NCBI RefSeq assembly: GCF_002161175.1
Contig: NZ_NFMA01000018.1
Coordinates: 1 to 58,945 of the forward strand
Direction: 5' to 3'
DNA from: Flavonifractor sp. An100
Lineage (GTDB): Bacteria; Bacillota; Clostridia; Oscillospirales; Oscillospiraceae
Length of the DNA: 58,945 nucleotides
The notes beneath the pieces were generated by a model. That model searched no databases. It was not told where the DNA came from and saw nothing but the letters and a program-made list of their open reading frames with translations. Each line of letters begins with the position of its first letter. The first letter of the stretch is position 1. A program made the translations under genes and the position numbers. Positions 23,994 to 31,543 of this stretch are shown here, in pieces.

Positions 23994-26228
23994 CTAAGGG
24001 GCTTGCGCCCCATTCATTTCGTCCAGGGCCCTTTGAGCCTGGGCTTTCCCGGTGGAATAGTCAGAGTCCAGGGCTTTCTGGTACCAGCTGCGGGCCATGT
24101 CCCAGTCCTTCTCCACGCCCCATCCATACTGGTAAAGCACCCCGGCATAGTAGTAGGCCGCCACATCTCCGCCTTGGGCGGATGTTAAGATCCAGTGGGC
24201 AGCGGTATCGTTGTCCGTTGCCACGCCCTTTCCGTACAGATACATCGTCCCCAGGACCAGCATGGCTTCCAGGTCTCCCATCTCGGCCGCCTCCTCCAGA
24301 ATGGGCGCGGCTGTGGCATACTGTTCCTCCCGCTCAAAGCTGCGGCCGATCCGGCGTATATAGGGCGCGATCTCCGTGCCGGCTGCTCCCCTTTGGTTGG
24401 ACTCCCGGAGCAGGGACAAGGCCGTATCTTTATCCCCCAGGTCTTCCCAGTAGCCGTAATAACCCACGGCGGCCAACTGATATACGGCATAGGTATCTCC
24501 CATGTCATCCGCCTGCCGGAACAGGGAAACTGCCGTGGCATAATCCTTCTGTTCATTGGCCGCCTTGCCGGCCTGGCAGAGCTCTTCTGCCGTCTGGACC
24601 GGCTGCTGGGACGGCTGCGACTGCGCGGGAGGCTGACTGGCCTGGGAGCCGCCGGCGGTCTCTTCTTTCTCCGCCGGCTGTTCCGGGGAGGACGGAGACT
24701 GCCCGGACGGGGCATCCTCCGCCGGGGACTCCTGCCCGGCCCCGCTCTGGGACCCGGCGATGGCTCCGTCCTCCGGGTCCGGGGAGCCGTCCTCCGGCTG
24801 GGGAAGCTCCGGCGTCGCCGTCTGGACGGGCTCCTCCTGGTGGGGCGCCTGCGTCCCGTCCTCCGGCTGGGATGGGGAGTAGTGCTGTCCGCCGCCGTCC
24901 TGGGCGGGGAGGCTCCCCCCTCTGGTTCCAAGGGCGGCCGCCGCGGCCAGCACCAAGGCCAGACAGGCCGCGCCCCCCAGGAGGGCCTGCACCCTTCGGG
25001 AAGAAAGCCGGGGCCGTTTCGCTGGGTTTGCCCCTTCCTTCTCCTCCGGCTGCCGGTGTTCCTCTCCGCCGTGGGGCGCGGAGGGGGAGGCGTCAAGGGC
25101 CCGGCTGGCGGCTGTTCCACCGGAAGGGGCCTCCCGGGCCTCCTCCTGTGCGGGGACGGTGGGACCCATGGGAGCCTGGGCGATCTCCGGGTCCCCGGGC
25201 GCTTTCCTTTGCCGGGGGGAAGCCGCCCCGCCCTGCGCCCCGGCGGCCGGGAGGGCGGAGGAGCGGGAGTCCTCCGCCGGACCGTACAGGGCGGCATAGA
25301 ACTCCGCCGCGCTCTGCCAGCGGTCCTTGACCCGTACCGCCAGGCCCTTGAGCAGCGCCTGCTCCTGGCTGGGCGTCAGCCCGGCGCCCAGCTGGGTGGG
25401 GGGGAGCAGCTCGTCCCCCTCGCCGCCCCGCTCGACGGAGCGGGGCGGTACGGCGCCGGTCAGGCAGTAGTAGAGGGTGGCGCACAGGCTGTACACGTCG
25501 CTCCAGGGGCCCTGCCCCCGCCCGGTATACTGTTCCAGCGGGGCAAAGCCGTGCTTGAGCACCACCGTCAAGGTGTGCCCGCCCTCCAGCTCCCGGGCGC
25601 AGCCGAAGTCCATCAGCTTCACGCCCTCCCCCTTCAGGACCATGAGATTGTCCGGACTGATGTCCCGGTGGAGGACCCCCGCCCGGTGCATGGTGTCCAT
25701 TCCCCGCACCACCGGCTCCATGAGCTCCAGCAGCTCCCGGGCCGGGATGGGGCCCCGGCGGGCCACCAGCTCCTTGAGGGTGGCCCCCTCCAGAAATTCC
25801 ATGACCAGATAGGCGGTGTTGTTGGCGGGAAAGAAATCCAGCACATGGACGATCTGGGGCACCCGGTCCAGCCGGGCCATGGTCCTGGCCTCCTGGAGGA
25901 ACTGCTCCCGCCCCCGCTCATAAAATTCCTTCCCCTGGCTGGTGTAGCAGGTCACCCCCAGGGAGACGGAATTTTCCCGGAGCACAAAGGAGGTGGGAAA
26001 GTACTCCTTCACCGCCACCAGACGCCGGAGATTTTCGTCCAGGCCCAAATAGGTGATCCCGAATCCTCCTTCCCCCAGCACCCGTCCGATCCGGTAGCGC
26101 CCCTGGAGCAGCGTACCGGGGGGGAGGTGGTGCACCGAGGGGGAATACTCCGCCGGGTCTCTCCCGCAGGCCGGGCACGCCCCCTCGCCATGGGCCATGC
26201 TCATACAATATGGGCAATAGGTCGCCAT
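23994..26228 (-). CDS. Membrane Ser/Thr protein kinase C (zinc ribbon, kinase, TM, Sel1 repeats)
   Basis: Third paralogue, 744 residues. Zinc ribbon CPYC...CPAC, kinase domain with GEGGFGITY, VAVKEYF (K74), LHRDISPDN (D189), MDFG (D207); longer cytoplasmic linker than its sisters and no TE[YF]V motif; membrane helix ~413-433; acidic Pro/Gln-rich outer linker; then a well-formed Sel1 region, with LGTMYLYGKGVATDNDTAAH followed by AGVLYQYGWGVEKDWDMARS. The catalytic set is complete. AGAGGTG lies just before the ATG, and in-frame codons upstream lack a ribosome site. It follows the pseudokinase gene by about 94 bases, where a weak TGTGCTATCCT could serve as an internal promoter. Confidence 0.9.
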   Translation of the reverse strand: MATYCPYCMSMAHGEGACPACGRDPAEYSPSVHHLPPGTLLQGRYRIGRVLGEGGFGITYLGLDENLRRLVAVKEYFPTSFVLRENSVSLGVTCYTSQGKEFYERGREQFLQEARTMARLDRVPQIVHVLDFFPANNTAYLVMEFLEGATLKELVARRGPIPARELLELMEPVVRGMDTMHRAGVLHRDISPDNLMVLKGEGVKLMDFGCARELEGGHTLTVVLKHGFAPLEQYTGRGQGPWSDVYSLCATLYYCLTGAVPPRSVERGGEGDELLPPTQLGAGLTPSQEQALLKGLAVRVKDRWQSAAEFYAALYGPAEDSRSSALPAAGAQGGAASPRQRKAPGDPEIAQAPMGPTVPAQEEAREAPSGGTAASRALDASPSAPHGGEEHRQPEEKEGANPAKRPRLSSRRVQALLGGAACLALVLAAAAALGTRGGSLPAQDGGGQHYSPSQPEDGTQAPHQEEPVQTATPELPQPEDGSPDPEDGAIAGSQSGAGQESPAEDAPSGQSPSSPEQPAEKEETAGGSQASQPPAQSQPSQQPVQTAEELCQAGKAANEQKDYATAVSLFRQADDMGDTYAVYQLAAVGYYGYWEDLGDKDTALSLLRESNQRGAAGTEIAPYIRRIGRSFEREEQYATAAPILEEAAEMGDLEAMLVLGTMYLYGKGVATDNDTAAHWILTSAQGGDVAAYYYAGVLYQYGWGVEKDWDMARSWYQKALDSDYSTGKAQAQRALDEMNGAQAP

Positions 26229-26321
26229 CTCCTTCACCTCTTGCAGCACACATTTCGCGTCGGTCTTTTCTCTGAAAACAGGATAGCACACGGGCCTTGG
26301 ACCCCGGTCCGGCTGATTTCC

Positions 26322-27716
26322 CTAGCCCTCTTCCCCGGCCAGAGCCTCTCTCAGCTGGCGCTCCAGCGCCGTCTCGCCGCCGGCCTGCTGGATCTCCGTG
26401 CTCCGCCCGCCGTACACCTGGCAGTCCGCCGGGAAATACGTGGGGTCGTAGGGGAGGGAGTCGGGCAGGCGGATGACCTTCAGCCCGTGGCCTAAAAAGG
26501 CCCGGGGCTCGATCCCGCGCACCGGGAATCCCTCCGCCTCCTGGGGTACCGTGACCTCCGTCCCCGTGCCCACATAGCCTGTGACCGTGACCTCCCGGAT
26601 GCCGTAGACGGGGAATTGATAGGACAGCTCCCCGGAGGTGAAGCTCCCCTGGACCATCAGCGCCCGCTGTTCCTGGGTCAGCCCCTCCAGCAGGTCCGGG
26701 GGCTGCCAGGCGGGCTCCGGCTCGGGAGCCGTGGCCCGCTGCCACAGCACCGAGCCGGTCAGGGCCAGGGACAGGACCAGGACGGCCGCGATGCAGTGGA
26801 TGGGCGCGATGGCCTTGGGTCCCCGGCCCCGGGTCAGCCACCTCCACACCGGTCCCTTGGCCAGCCGTGCCCACACAGGGGTCCGGGGCGGCGGGGCGTG
26901 GAGGACGTCCAGCAGCTCGGCCGCGGTGCCCACACCCTGGAGCGCCAGCCCCCGCTCCAGGGCGTGGGCCAGCTGCTGCTGCCGCCGGCCCTTGGGGTGG
27001 AAGACGCCCGTCCCGCCCGCGGCGGCGGGGGGCTGTCCGGTGAGGCAGTACCAGGCGCAGGCGCACAGACCGTAGACATCCTGACGCATGGGAGGCACCC
27101 CTCCCAGACACCACACATCGGGCGTGAGGAAGGGGGTGGGCAGGTCCAGCTCTTCCCGCCAGACCGGCCAGGGCACGGAGTTCCCCGTGCGGCTCCAGAT
27201 GCGCAGGGTCCCCTCCTGGGTATAGCCCATGGTCTCCGGGCGCAGGTCCCCGTGACTCTCCCCGGAAGCGTGGAGCACATGGAGGGCGCGGGCGCCCTCC
27301 TCCACCAGGGCCCATACCGCCTCCGGGTCCATGGGCCCCCGCTCCCGGACCAGCGCGTCCAGAGTCTGTGCCGGGACCCAGTCCTCCACCCCATAGGCGG
27401 TCCGGTTTTCCTGAAACACATCCAGCACCCGGGCCAGAGCCGGGTGGCTCTCCTCCCGGGCGGCCCGGCGGGCCTCCTCCAGGAAGGCGTCCCGGCAGGC
27501 GGAAAAGGCGACGGGGATTATCAGAGACAGGTCGGTCCCCTCCCGGATGCAGATCATCCACCGGGGCACGAACTCCCGCAGGGCCACCGTGCGGCCCAGG
27601 ACCAGGTCGATGCCCCGATAGACCATGGCGGCGGGCTGCTGGCCCAGAAATTCCTCCACCTGGTAGCGTCCCTTCAGTACCGTTCCGGTGGGCAGTGCGT
27701 TCCAGGGGGTGTTCAC
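26322..27716 (-). CDS. Membrane pseudokinase with leucine-rich-like outer domain
   Basis: Kinase-fold protein that has lost catalysis, 464 residues. The glycine loop is FLGQQPAAMVYRG (no GxGxxG), the ATP lysine is Arg (TVALREFVP, residue 47), HRD is HGD (SHGDLRPETM, D157 kept but the Asn replaced by Thr), and the DFG segment reads RIWSRTG. Later landmarks of the array's kinases, such as DVYGLCACAWYCLTGQPP, remain, so it is a sister of kinases A-C without their zinc ribbon. A membrane helix (~303-324) leads to an outer domain with VTVPQEAEGFPVRGIEPRAF and LKVIRLPDSLP, typical of BspA-type leucine-rich repeats. Likely role: allosteric partner or scaffold. Its stop-start overlap with the upstream gene is four bases. 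Confidence 0.85.
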   Translation of the reverse strand: MNTPWNALPTGTVLKGRYQVEEFLGQQPAAMVYRGIDLVLGRTVALREFVPRWMICIREGTDLSLIIPVAFSACRDAFLEEARRAAREESHPALARVLDVFQENRTAYGVEDWVPAQTLDALVRERGPMDPEAVWALVEEGARALHVLHASGESHGDLRPETMGYTQEGTLRIWSRTGNSVPWPVWREELDLPTPFLTPDVWCLGGVPPMRQDVYGLCACAWYCLTGQPPAAAGGTGVFHPKGRRQQQLAHALERGLALQGVGTAAELLDVLHAPPPRTPVWARLAKGPVWRWLTRGRGPKAIAPIHCIAAVLVLSLALTGSVLWQRATAPEPEPAWQPPDLLEGLTQEQRALMVQGSFTSGELSYQFPVYGIREVTVTGYVGTGTEVTVPQEAEGFPVRGIEPRAFLGHGLKVIRLPDSLPYDPTYFPADCQVYGGRSTEIQQAGGETALERQLREALAGEEG

Positions 27717-29110
27717 GGCTTGGACTCCAGGGTGAAGCGCTGCTTCTGGGAGCCCAGGGTGAAGCTGTCCCCCACCTTCAGCTCCACCGCCTGATTGGGC
27801 TGCAGGCGGGTGCCGTCCCCCAGGAAGGTGCCGAAGGAGGAGCCCAGGTCGGTGAGGGTGGCGCCCCCGGTGGTCAGCCGCACCACGCAGTGCCGCCCGC
27901 TGACGCCGGTAGTGTCCGCCGGAAAGACCAGGTCGTTCTGATCAGGCAGCCGCCCCAGGCGCAGAGCGCCCTCCAGAGCGAAGCGCCGTCCGGCAAACAT
28001 GCCCTCTGTCCCCACCAGCCGCAGCTGGGGCAGGGCCTGGGCGGGCATGGTCTTGCCGATGGAGTCGGCGGGAGCGGTCTTGGGGAAGGGGTCGGCGGGA
28101 GACGTTTTCGGGTAGGCCGGGCCCGGATTGGGGTAGGAGGGGGTGTTGGCGGCGCCGGACTGGCCCGTCGTGCCCTCCGGCCGGCGGAAGGCGTTGGTTC
28201 CGGCTGTGGGGGAAGCCGGCACGGCGGCCTTTTTGCCCCGGCGGAGGATCAAAGCCGCTGCCCCACCGGCCGCGGCCACCACCGCCAGACAGATCAGCAG
28301 GGTGGGCAGCAGACTGACGCTGCCCTGCCGGTCGGTGATCCGGGTGTAGGTGAAATCGTGGAGGGTACCGATGTCCACCAGGTCGTCCAGCCGGTTGATG
28401 ACGTAGTCCACCTGCACCGCCAGGAAGATGTTCTCCTCCATACCGTAGGTGTTCAGGCCGATCACATATCCCTCCTCCGTGATGAGGGGGCCGCCGGAGT
28501 TGCCGTGGTTGATGGTGGCGTCGATCTGGATCACATCGGTGTCGGTCTGATCCATATGGGCCATGCGGGAGATGGTCCCCGTGGTCACCGTGACGGCGTC
28601 GATGGAGGCGTTGTAGTCATTGGTCACCTGGTCGCTGGCCCCGGGGAAGCCCAGGGCGTAGATGGCCTCGCCCGGCTCAGCCAGGGCGGCCGGCATCAGG
28701 GGGAGGGCGATGCGCTCCGTCACCACCCGCTCCGCCCGCAGGATGGCGTAGTCCGGATATCCGCCGGTCTCGTAGATCACGTCGCAGCGCACCGAGTGCT
28801 CCGCGTCCATCTGGTAGCTGGTCTCCGGCTCCGGGGACGCGTTCCACTCGTCGTCCAGCAGGATGTAGACCGCCAGGGCTCCGGCGGTCACGTGCTGGTT
28901 GGTCACGAACACGGAGGAGGCCTTTCCCGCCTCGCCCACGGCGAAGCCGGAGCCGATGTTTGCCGTCCCGTCCGGCTGGACGGACAAAATCCGAACCACG
29001 CCGTTTCGGGCCTGGGATACGGCGCTCTTCTCCGCCGCCTGGGCGGGGAGGGCCAGCAGGGCGCACAGCAGCGCCAGGATCAAAGAAATAGAAACGCTCT
29101 TTTTCATCAT
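27713..29110 (-). CDS. Secreted-side trypsin-like protease with TM and cytoplasmic FHA domain
   Basis: Single-pass receptor of 465 residues. Signal peptide MMKKSVSISLILALLCALLA cleaved after about AQA; S1C (DegP-like) protease domain outside with the full triad, His73 in VTNQHV, Asp120 in YPDYAILRAE and Ser205 in NHGNSGGPL; no PDZ domain. A membrane helix (~266-289) precedes RRGKK, a Pro/Thr linker with several KT[SAM]P motifs, and an FHA domain (~380-465: LRLGRLPDQNDLVFP, GVSGRHCVVR, SSFGTFLGDG). So an active outer protease is wired to an inner phosphothreonine reader. AAGGAG lies six bases before the ATG. Confidence 0.9.
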   Translation of the reverse strand: MMKKSVSISLILALLCALLALPAQAAEKSAVSQARNGVVRILSVQPDGTANIGSGFAVGEAGKASSVFVTNQHVTAGALAVYILLDDEWNASPEPETSYQMDAEHSVRCDVIYETGGYPDYAILRAERVVTERIALPLMPAALAEPGEAIYALGFPGASDQVTNDYNASIDAVTVTTGTISRMAHMDQTDTDVIQIDATINHGNSGGPLITEEGYVIGLNTYGMEENIFLAVQVDYVINRLDDLVDIGTLHDFTYTRITDRQGSVSLLPTLLICLAVVAAAGGAAALILRRGKKAAVPASPTAGTNAFRRPEGTTGQSGAANTPSYPNPGPAYPKTSPADPFPKTAPADSIGKTMPAQALPQLRLVGTEGMFAGRRFALEGALRLGRLPDQNDLVFPADTTGVSGRHCVVRLTTGGATLTDLGSSFGTFLGDGTRLQPNQAVELKVGDSFTLGSQKQRFTLESKP

Positions 29111-29145
29111 TCCATTCTCCTTTCTCGTCCCACGGCGGTGCCGCG

Positions 29146-30597
29146 TCATTGCTCTTCCACCCGGAAACCGATCTTCCGGGAGCCCAGATAGAAGCACATC
29201 CCGGGCCGGATCTCAGCGCCGGTCCCGGACAATTTCTGCCCGTCCTCCAGCAGGGTGCCGAAGGAGGAGTCCAGATCGGTCAGCCGCAGGGCCCCGCCGC
29301 TCCAGGTGAGGGAGCAGTGGCGGCCGCTGACGCCGCCGGTGTCCGGTGGGAAGGAGAGGTCGCAGGCGGGGTCCCGTCCGAAGGTGAGGCCCTGGGGCGG
29401 GATCTCCCGTCCCTGACCGGGCGTCCCCGCCAGGGGCACTACCCGGAAGGTGGGAAGGGCCGGTTCCGTCTTTCCGTACTCCTGGGCGCCCACATATTCG
29501 GTCTTGCCCATGGGCTGTACCGGCTGGGGCTGAGAGGGCTGCGGCTGCGGTCCGGGGGCGGGCGCGCTGCCCCGGCCTCTGCGGCTCTTCAACAGGGCAA
29601 AGGCGATGATGCCGCCCGCCGCGGCCACGGACAGGACGATAAGCACCACGCGCAGGATATTGGCCCGGGTGCGCTCCGCCTCCGCCTGGCTGATCAGCTC
29701 CAGCACCTCCTTGGGCGTCTCCACAGTGCTGAAGGAGTAATTCCCGCTCTCATCCTGGCCGGGGTCCGTGGCCCCCCCCGCCGGAGGGGTCTGCTGGCCG
29801 GAGCCGATATCGCCGGAGCCGGTGCTGCCGGAGCCGGTGCTGCCGGAGCCGGTGCTGCCGGAGCCGGTGCTGCCGGAGCCGGTGCTGCCCGAACCAGCGC
29901 TGCCGGAGCCCGCATCCCCCTTGTCCAGGGTGCCGATCCCGTTTGCCGAGGGCATGATATAGCCCGCGGGAAGGGCCATATAGTTGTCGATGTAAAAGCC
30001 GATCACCTCATCCATGCTGGTCATGACCGCGGCCACGGGGTAGATGGCGTAATCGCTCAGGGACGAGGTGGGGGAGTCCTTCAGGGAGATGCAGGTGTAG
30101 CCGTTGCGGGCGGTGAGGTCCTGGATGTACGCGGCCCGGGAGAAGAAGTAGGTCGAGCCCTCCTTTTCCCCCAGACCGGCCACCGCCACACTCTTCTGGG
30201 TGCTCACCCCGTCCAGGGTCCGCAGGGCGGGAGCCGTGCAGGTCCCGATCCGCTCCTTCAGCCGAAAGACGGCGATCCCGCTGTCGGCGTCGGAGGCGAT
30301 CAGCTCGGCGGTGGTGTTGACGCTTGTGTCGGCCGCATCCGTGGCCACATAATAGGTGGACCCGTTGGTCACCGCATAGCTGGCCACGGCCCAGGTGCCG
30401 CCGCTTCCGTCTCCCGCCTGTACCTGGATGGCCACCCCCCTCGTCACGATATTTTCCGCGGCCGCATCCACGCCGAACAGGTAGAGGGTGCAGTCATAAT
30501 ATTTCTGTCCGTCAGCCGCGGCCGCTGGCAGGACCAGTCCGAGGATGAGCAGCAGGGAACACACAACACTGCTGGCCGATCTCATGATATGTTTCAT
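29146..30597 (-). CDS. Pseudoprotease-TM-FHA receptor
   Basis: Same layout as the protease-FHA protein downstream, 483 residues: signal peptide (to about AAAADG), an outer domain with the trace of an S1C fold (VAIQVQAGDGS, ELIASDADSGIAVFRLKE, DEVIGFYID), five GSGST-type repeats (~228-262), membrane helix (~313-337), a linker with GKTEYV and a second YGKTEP, and a C-terminal FHA domain (LTFGRDPACDLSFPPDTGG, SGRHCSL, SSFGTLLEDG). The catalytic His is replaced (ATDAAD) and the GNSGG serine motif is absent (SLSDYAIYP), so it should bind rather than cut. First gene of the long minus-strand operon, behind a ~240-base leader. Confidence 0.85.
   Translation of the reverse strand: MKHIMRSASSVVCSLLLILGLVLPAAAADGQKYYDCTLYLFGVDAAAENIVTRGVAIQVQAGDGSGGTWAVASYAVTNGSTYYVATDAADTSVNTTAELIASDADSGIAVFRLKERIGTCTAPALRTLDGVSTQKSVAVAGLGEKEGSTYFFSRAAYIQDLTARNGYTCISLKDSPTSSLSDYAIYPVAAVMTSMDEVIGFYIDNYMALPAGYIMPSANGIGTLDKGDAGSGSAGSGSTGSGSTGSGSTGSGSTGSGSTGSGDIGSGQQTPPAGGATDPGQDESGNYSFSTVETPKEVLELISQAEAERTRANILRVVLIVLSVAAAGGIIAFALLKSRRGRGSAPAPGPQPQPSQPQPVQPMGKTEYVGAQEYGKTEPALPTFRVVPLAGTPGQGREIPPQGLTFGRDPACDLSFPPDTGGVSGRHCSLTWSGGALRLTDLDSSFGTLLEDGQKLSGTGAEIRPGMCFYLGSRKIGFRVEEQ
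29806..29905. repeat. 15-base minisatellite coding GSGST repeats
   Basis: Four exact copies of GGTGCTGCCGGAGCC (29821-29880) flanked by degenerate ones; encodes a flexible Gly/Ser/Thr stalk between the outer domain and the membrane helix. Confidence 0.9.
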
Positions 30598-30840
30598 AGT
30601 CTGTTTCTCCCTTCCGATCTGTATGGTACGGTTATACCACGGGAAACCGGCGCCTGGTCCGGCTGGTTTCCCCTGCCCGCGTCCGGCCCGGGGAAGCTGT
30701 CCGCCGTTAAAACAATAGAGGAGCCAGAACCTGTTTCCAGCGCCTCTATTCTCCCTGCCGGCGTTGTCGGCCGGGCTATGGTTTCCTCCCCGACGCCCGC
30801 CGCCGGATTTTCACCAGAATTTGACATGATAAACAATAAA

Positions 30841-30849
30841 ATTATAGCA
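30841..30849 (-). promoter_or_regulatory. Extended -10 promoter for the kinase/FHA operon
   Basis: Minus strand TGCTATAAT (TG-N-TATAAT) in an AT-rich island inside GC-rich DNA. No good -35 is present, which extended -10 promoters tolerate. Transcription would start near 30834 and give a ~237-base leader. Confidence 0.55.
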
Positions 30850-30899
30850 TTGGGGTCTGTTTTTGTGTTCCCAAGAAATTTGGGAGCGGGAGACGCAGC

Positions 30900-30930
30900 G
30901 GGGCCCCCGCCGCAAACGGCGGGGGCCCTG
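30900..30930 (-). terminator. GC-rich stem after the response regulator gene
   Basis: GGGCCCCCGCCG / CGGCGGGGGCCC with a CAAA loop about 20 bases after the response regulator stop. It lacks a T tract, so it may be a weak terminator or an RNA-stabilising stem. Confidence 0.5.
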
Positions 30931-30949
30931 GGCATGATCGATGTACGGC

Positions 30950-31543
30950 TTACAGGTCCTGATGGGGAAAATAGGCGGCAAACACGTGGCAAAGCTGCTG
31001 CTTGTTTTGAAGCCCCAGCTTGCGCAGCACGCTGGTTTTTTGGTTGGCGATGGTTTTTTCCGAGGAGTGGAGGGTCACCGGCACGCCCAGCATGTGCTGG
31101 AACACCGCCAGCTCCGCCGCGGTCAGGCTGCGCAGGAGGGCGGAGCAGATCAGGTGGGACTGGGGCGTGGCCCCCCGGGCCGTCTCCCGAATGGTGGGGA
31201 CCAGCAGGGGGAACTGACTTTTCAGCACATAGGCGGAGGCGAAGGACTCCACGCTGGCCCGGATCACGGTGGCCGGGTCCTCGTAGGAGGTGAGCAGGAT
31301 CACCTTGGCCCGGGTCTCCAGCCGGATGCGCCGGGCCGCCCACACGCCCCCCATGGGATCGGAGGGGAAGGCCAGGTCCATCAGCACCACGTCGGGATCG
31401 TCCCGCGCCGCCGCAAGACAGGCCGACTCCTCGTTCCCGCAGCAGGACGTCAGCACAAAATCCGGGCTGGCCGCCAGGGTCTGCTGGATGAGATACTGAA
31501 AATCACGGTCGTCCTCCACGACCAGGATCCGAATCGGTGCCAT
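30950..31543 (-). CDS. NarL/LuxR-type response regulator
   Basis: Response regulator of 197 residues. Receiver domain with the acidic pair (RILVVEDDRDF), phospho-acceptor Asp in DVVLMDLAFPSDP, Thr/Ser in VILLTSYED and Lys in AYVLKSQ; C-terminal LuxR-type helix-turn-helix (LTAAELAVFQHMLG, then SEKTIANQKTSVLRKLGLQN). It overlaps the upstream histidine kinase gene by 41 bases, so the two form one unit. The kinase/FHA array follows directly on the same strand and may be its target. Confidence 0.88.
   Translation of the reverse strand: MAPIRILVVEDDRDFQYLIQQTLAASPDFVLTSCCGNEESACLAAARDDPDVVLMDLAFPSDPMGGVWAARRIRLETRAKVILLTSYEDPATVIRASVESFASAYVLKSQFPLLVPTIRETARGATPQSHLICSALLRSLTAAELAVFQHMLGVPVTLHSSEKTIANQKTSVLRKLGLQNKQQLCHVFAAYFPHQDL

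Larger units (their letters stand above)
30598..30949. other. Leader and promoter region of the kinase/FHA operon
   Basis: No gene is seen. On the minus strand it holds an extended -10 (TGCTATAAT), a stem at 30714-30750 with arms AATAGAGG/CCTCTATT followed by GTTTT that could act as an attenuator, and the terminator-like stem behind the response regulator. Confidence 0.6.

Noticed and set aside
24195-26495. 766-codon plus-strand frame opposite kinase C
   Set aside because: Shadow of the kinase gene; low-complexity composition and no recognisable domain.
16051-30597. Type VI or ESX secretion control locus (kinase + PP2C + FHA)
   Set aside because: The trio resembles T6SS post-translational control, but no Tss, VgrG, EssC or WXG100 gene is in the window and the kinases have outer sensor domains.
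30821-30849. Plus-strand promoter TTGACA with TATAGC/ATAGCA
   Set aside because: It would read into the antisense strand of the response regulator; the minus-strand extended -10 in the same AT-rich island fits the gene order better.
29149-31293. 714-codon plus-strand frame opposite the FHA receptor
   Set aside because: Shadow frame created by the GSGST minisatellite and high GC; it also runs through the terminator and regulator gene.
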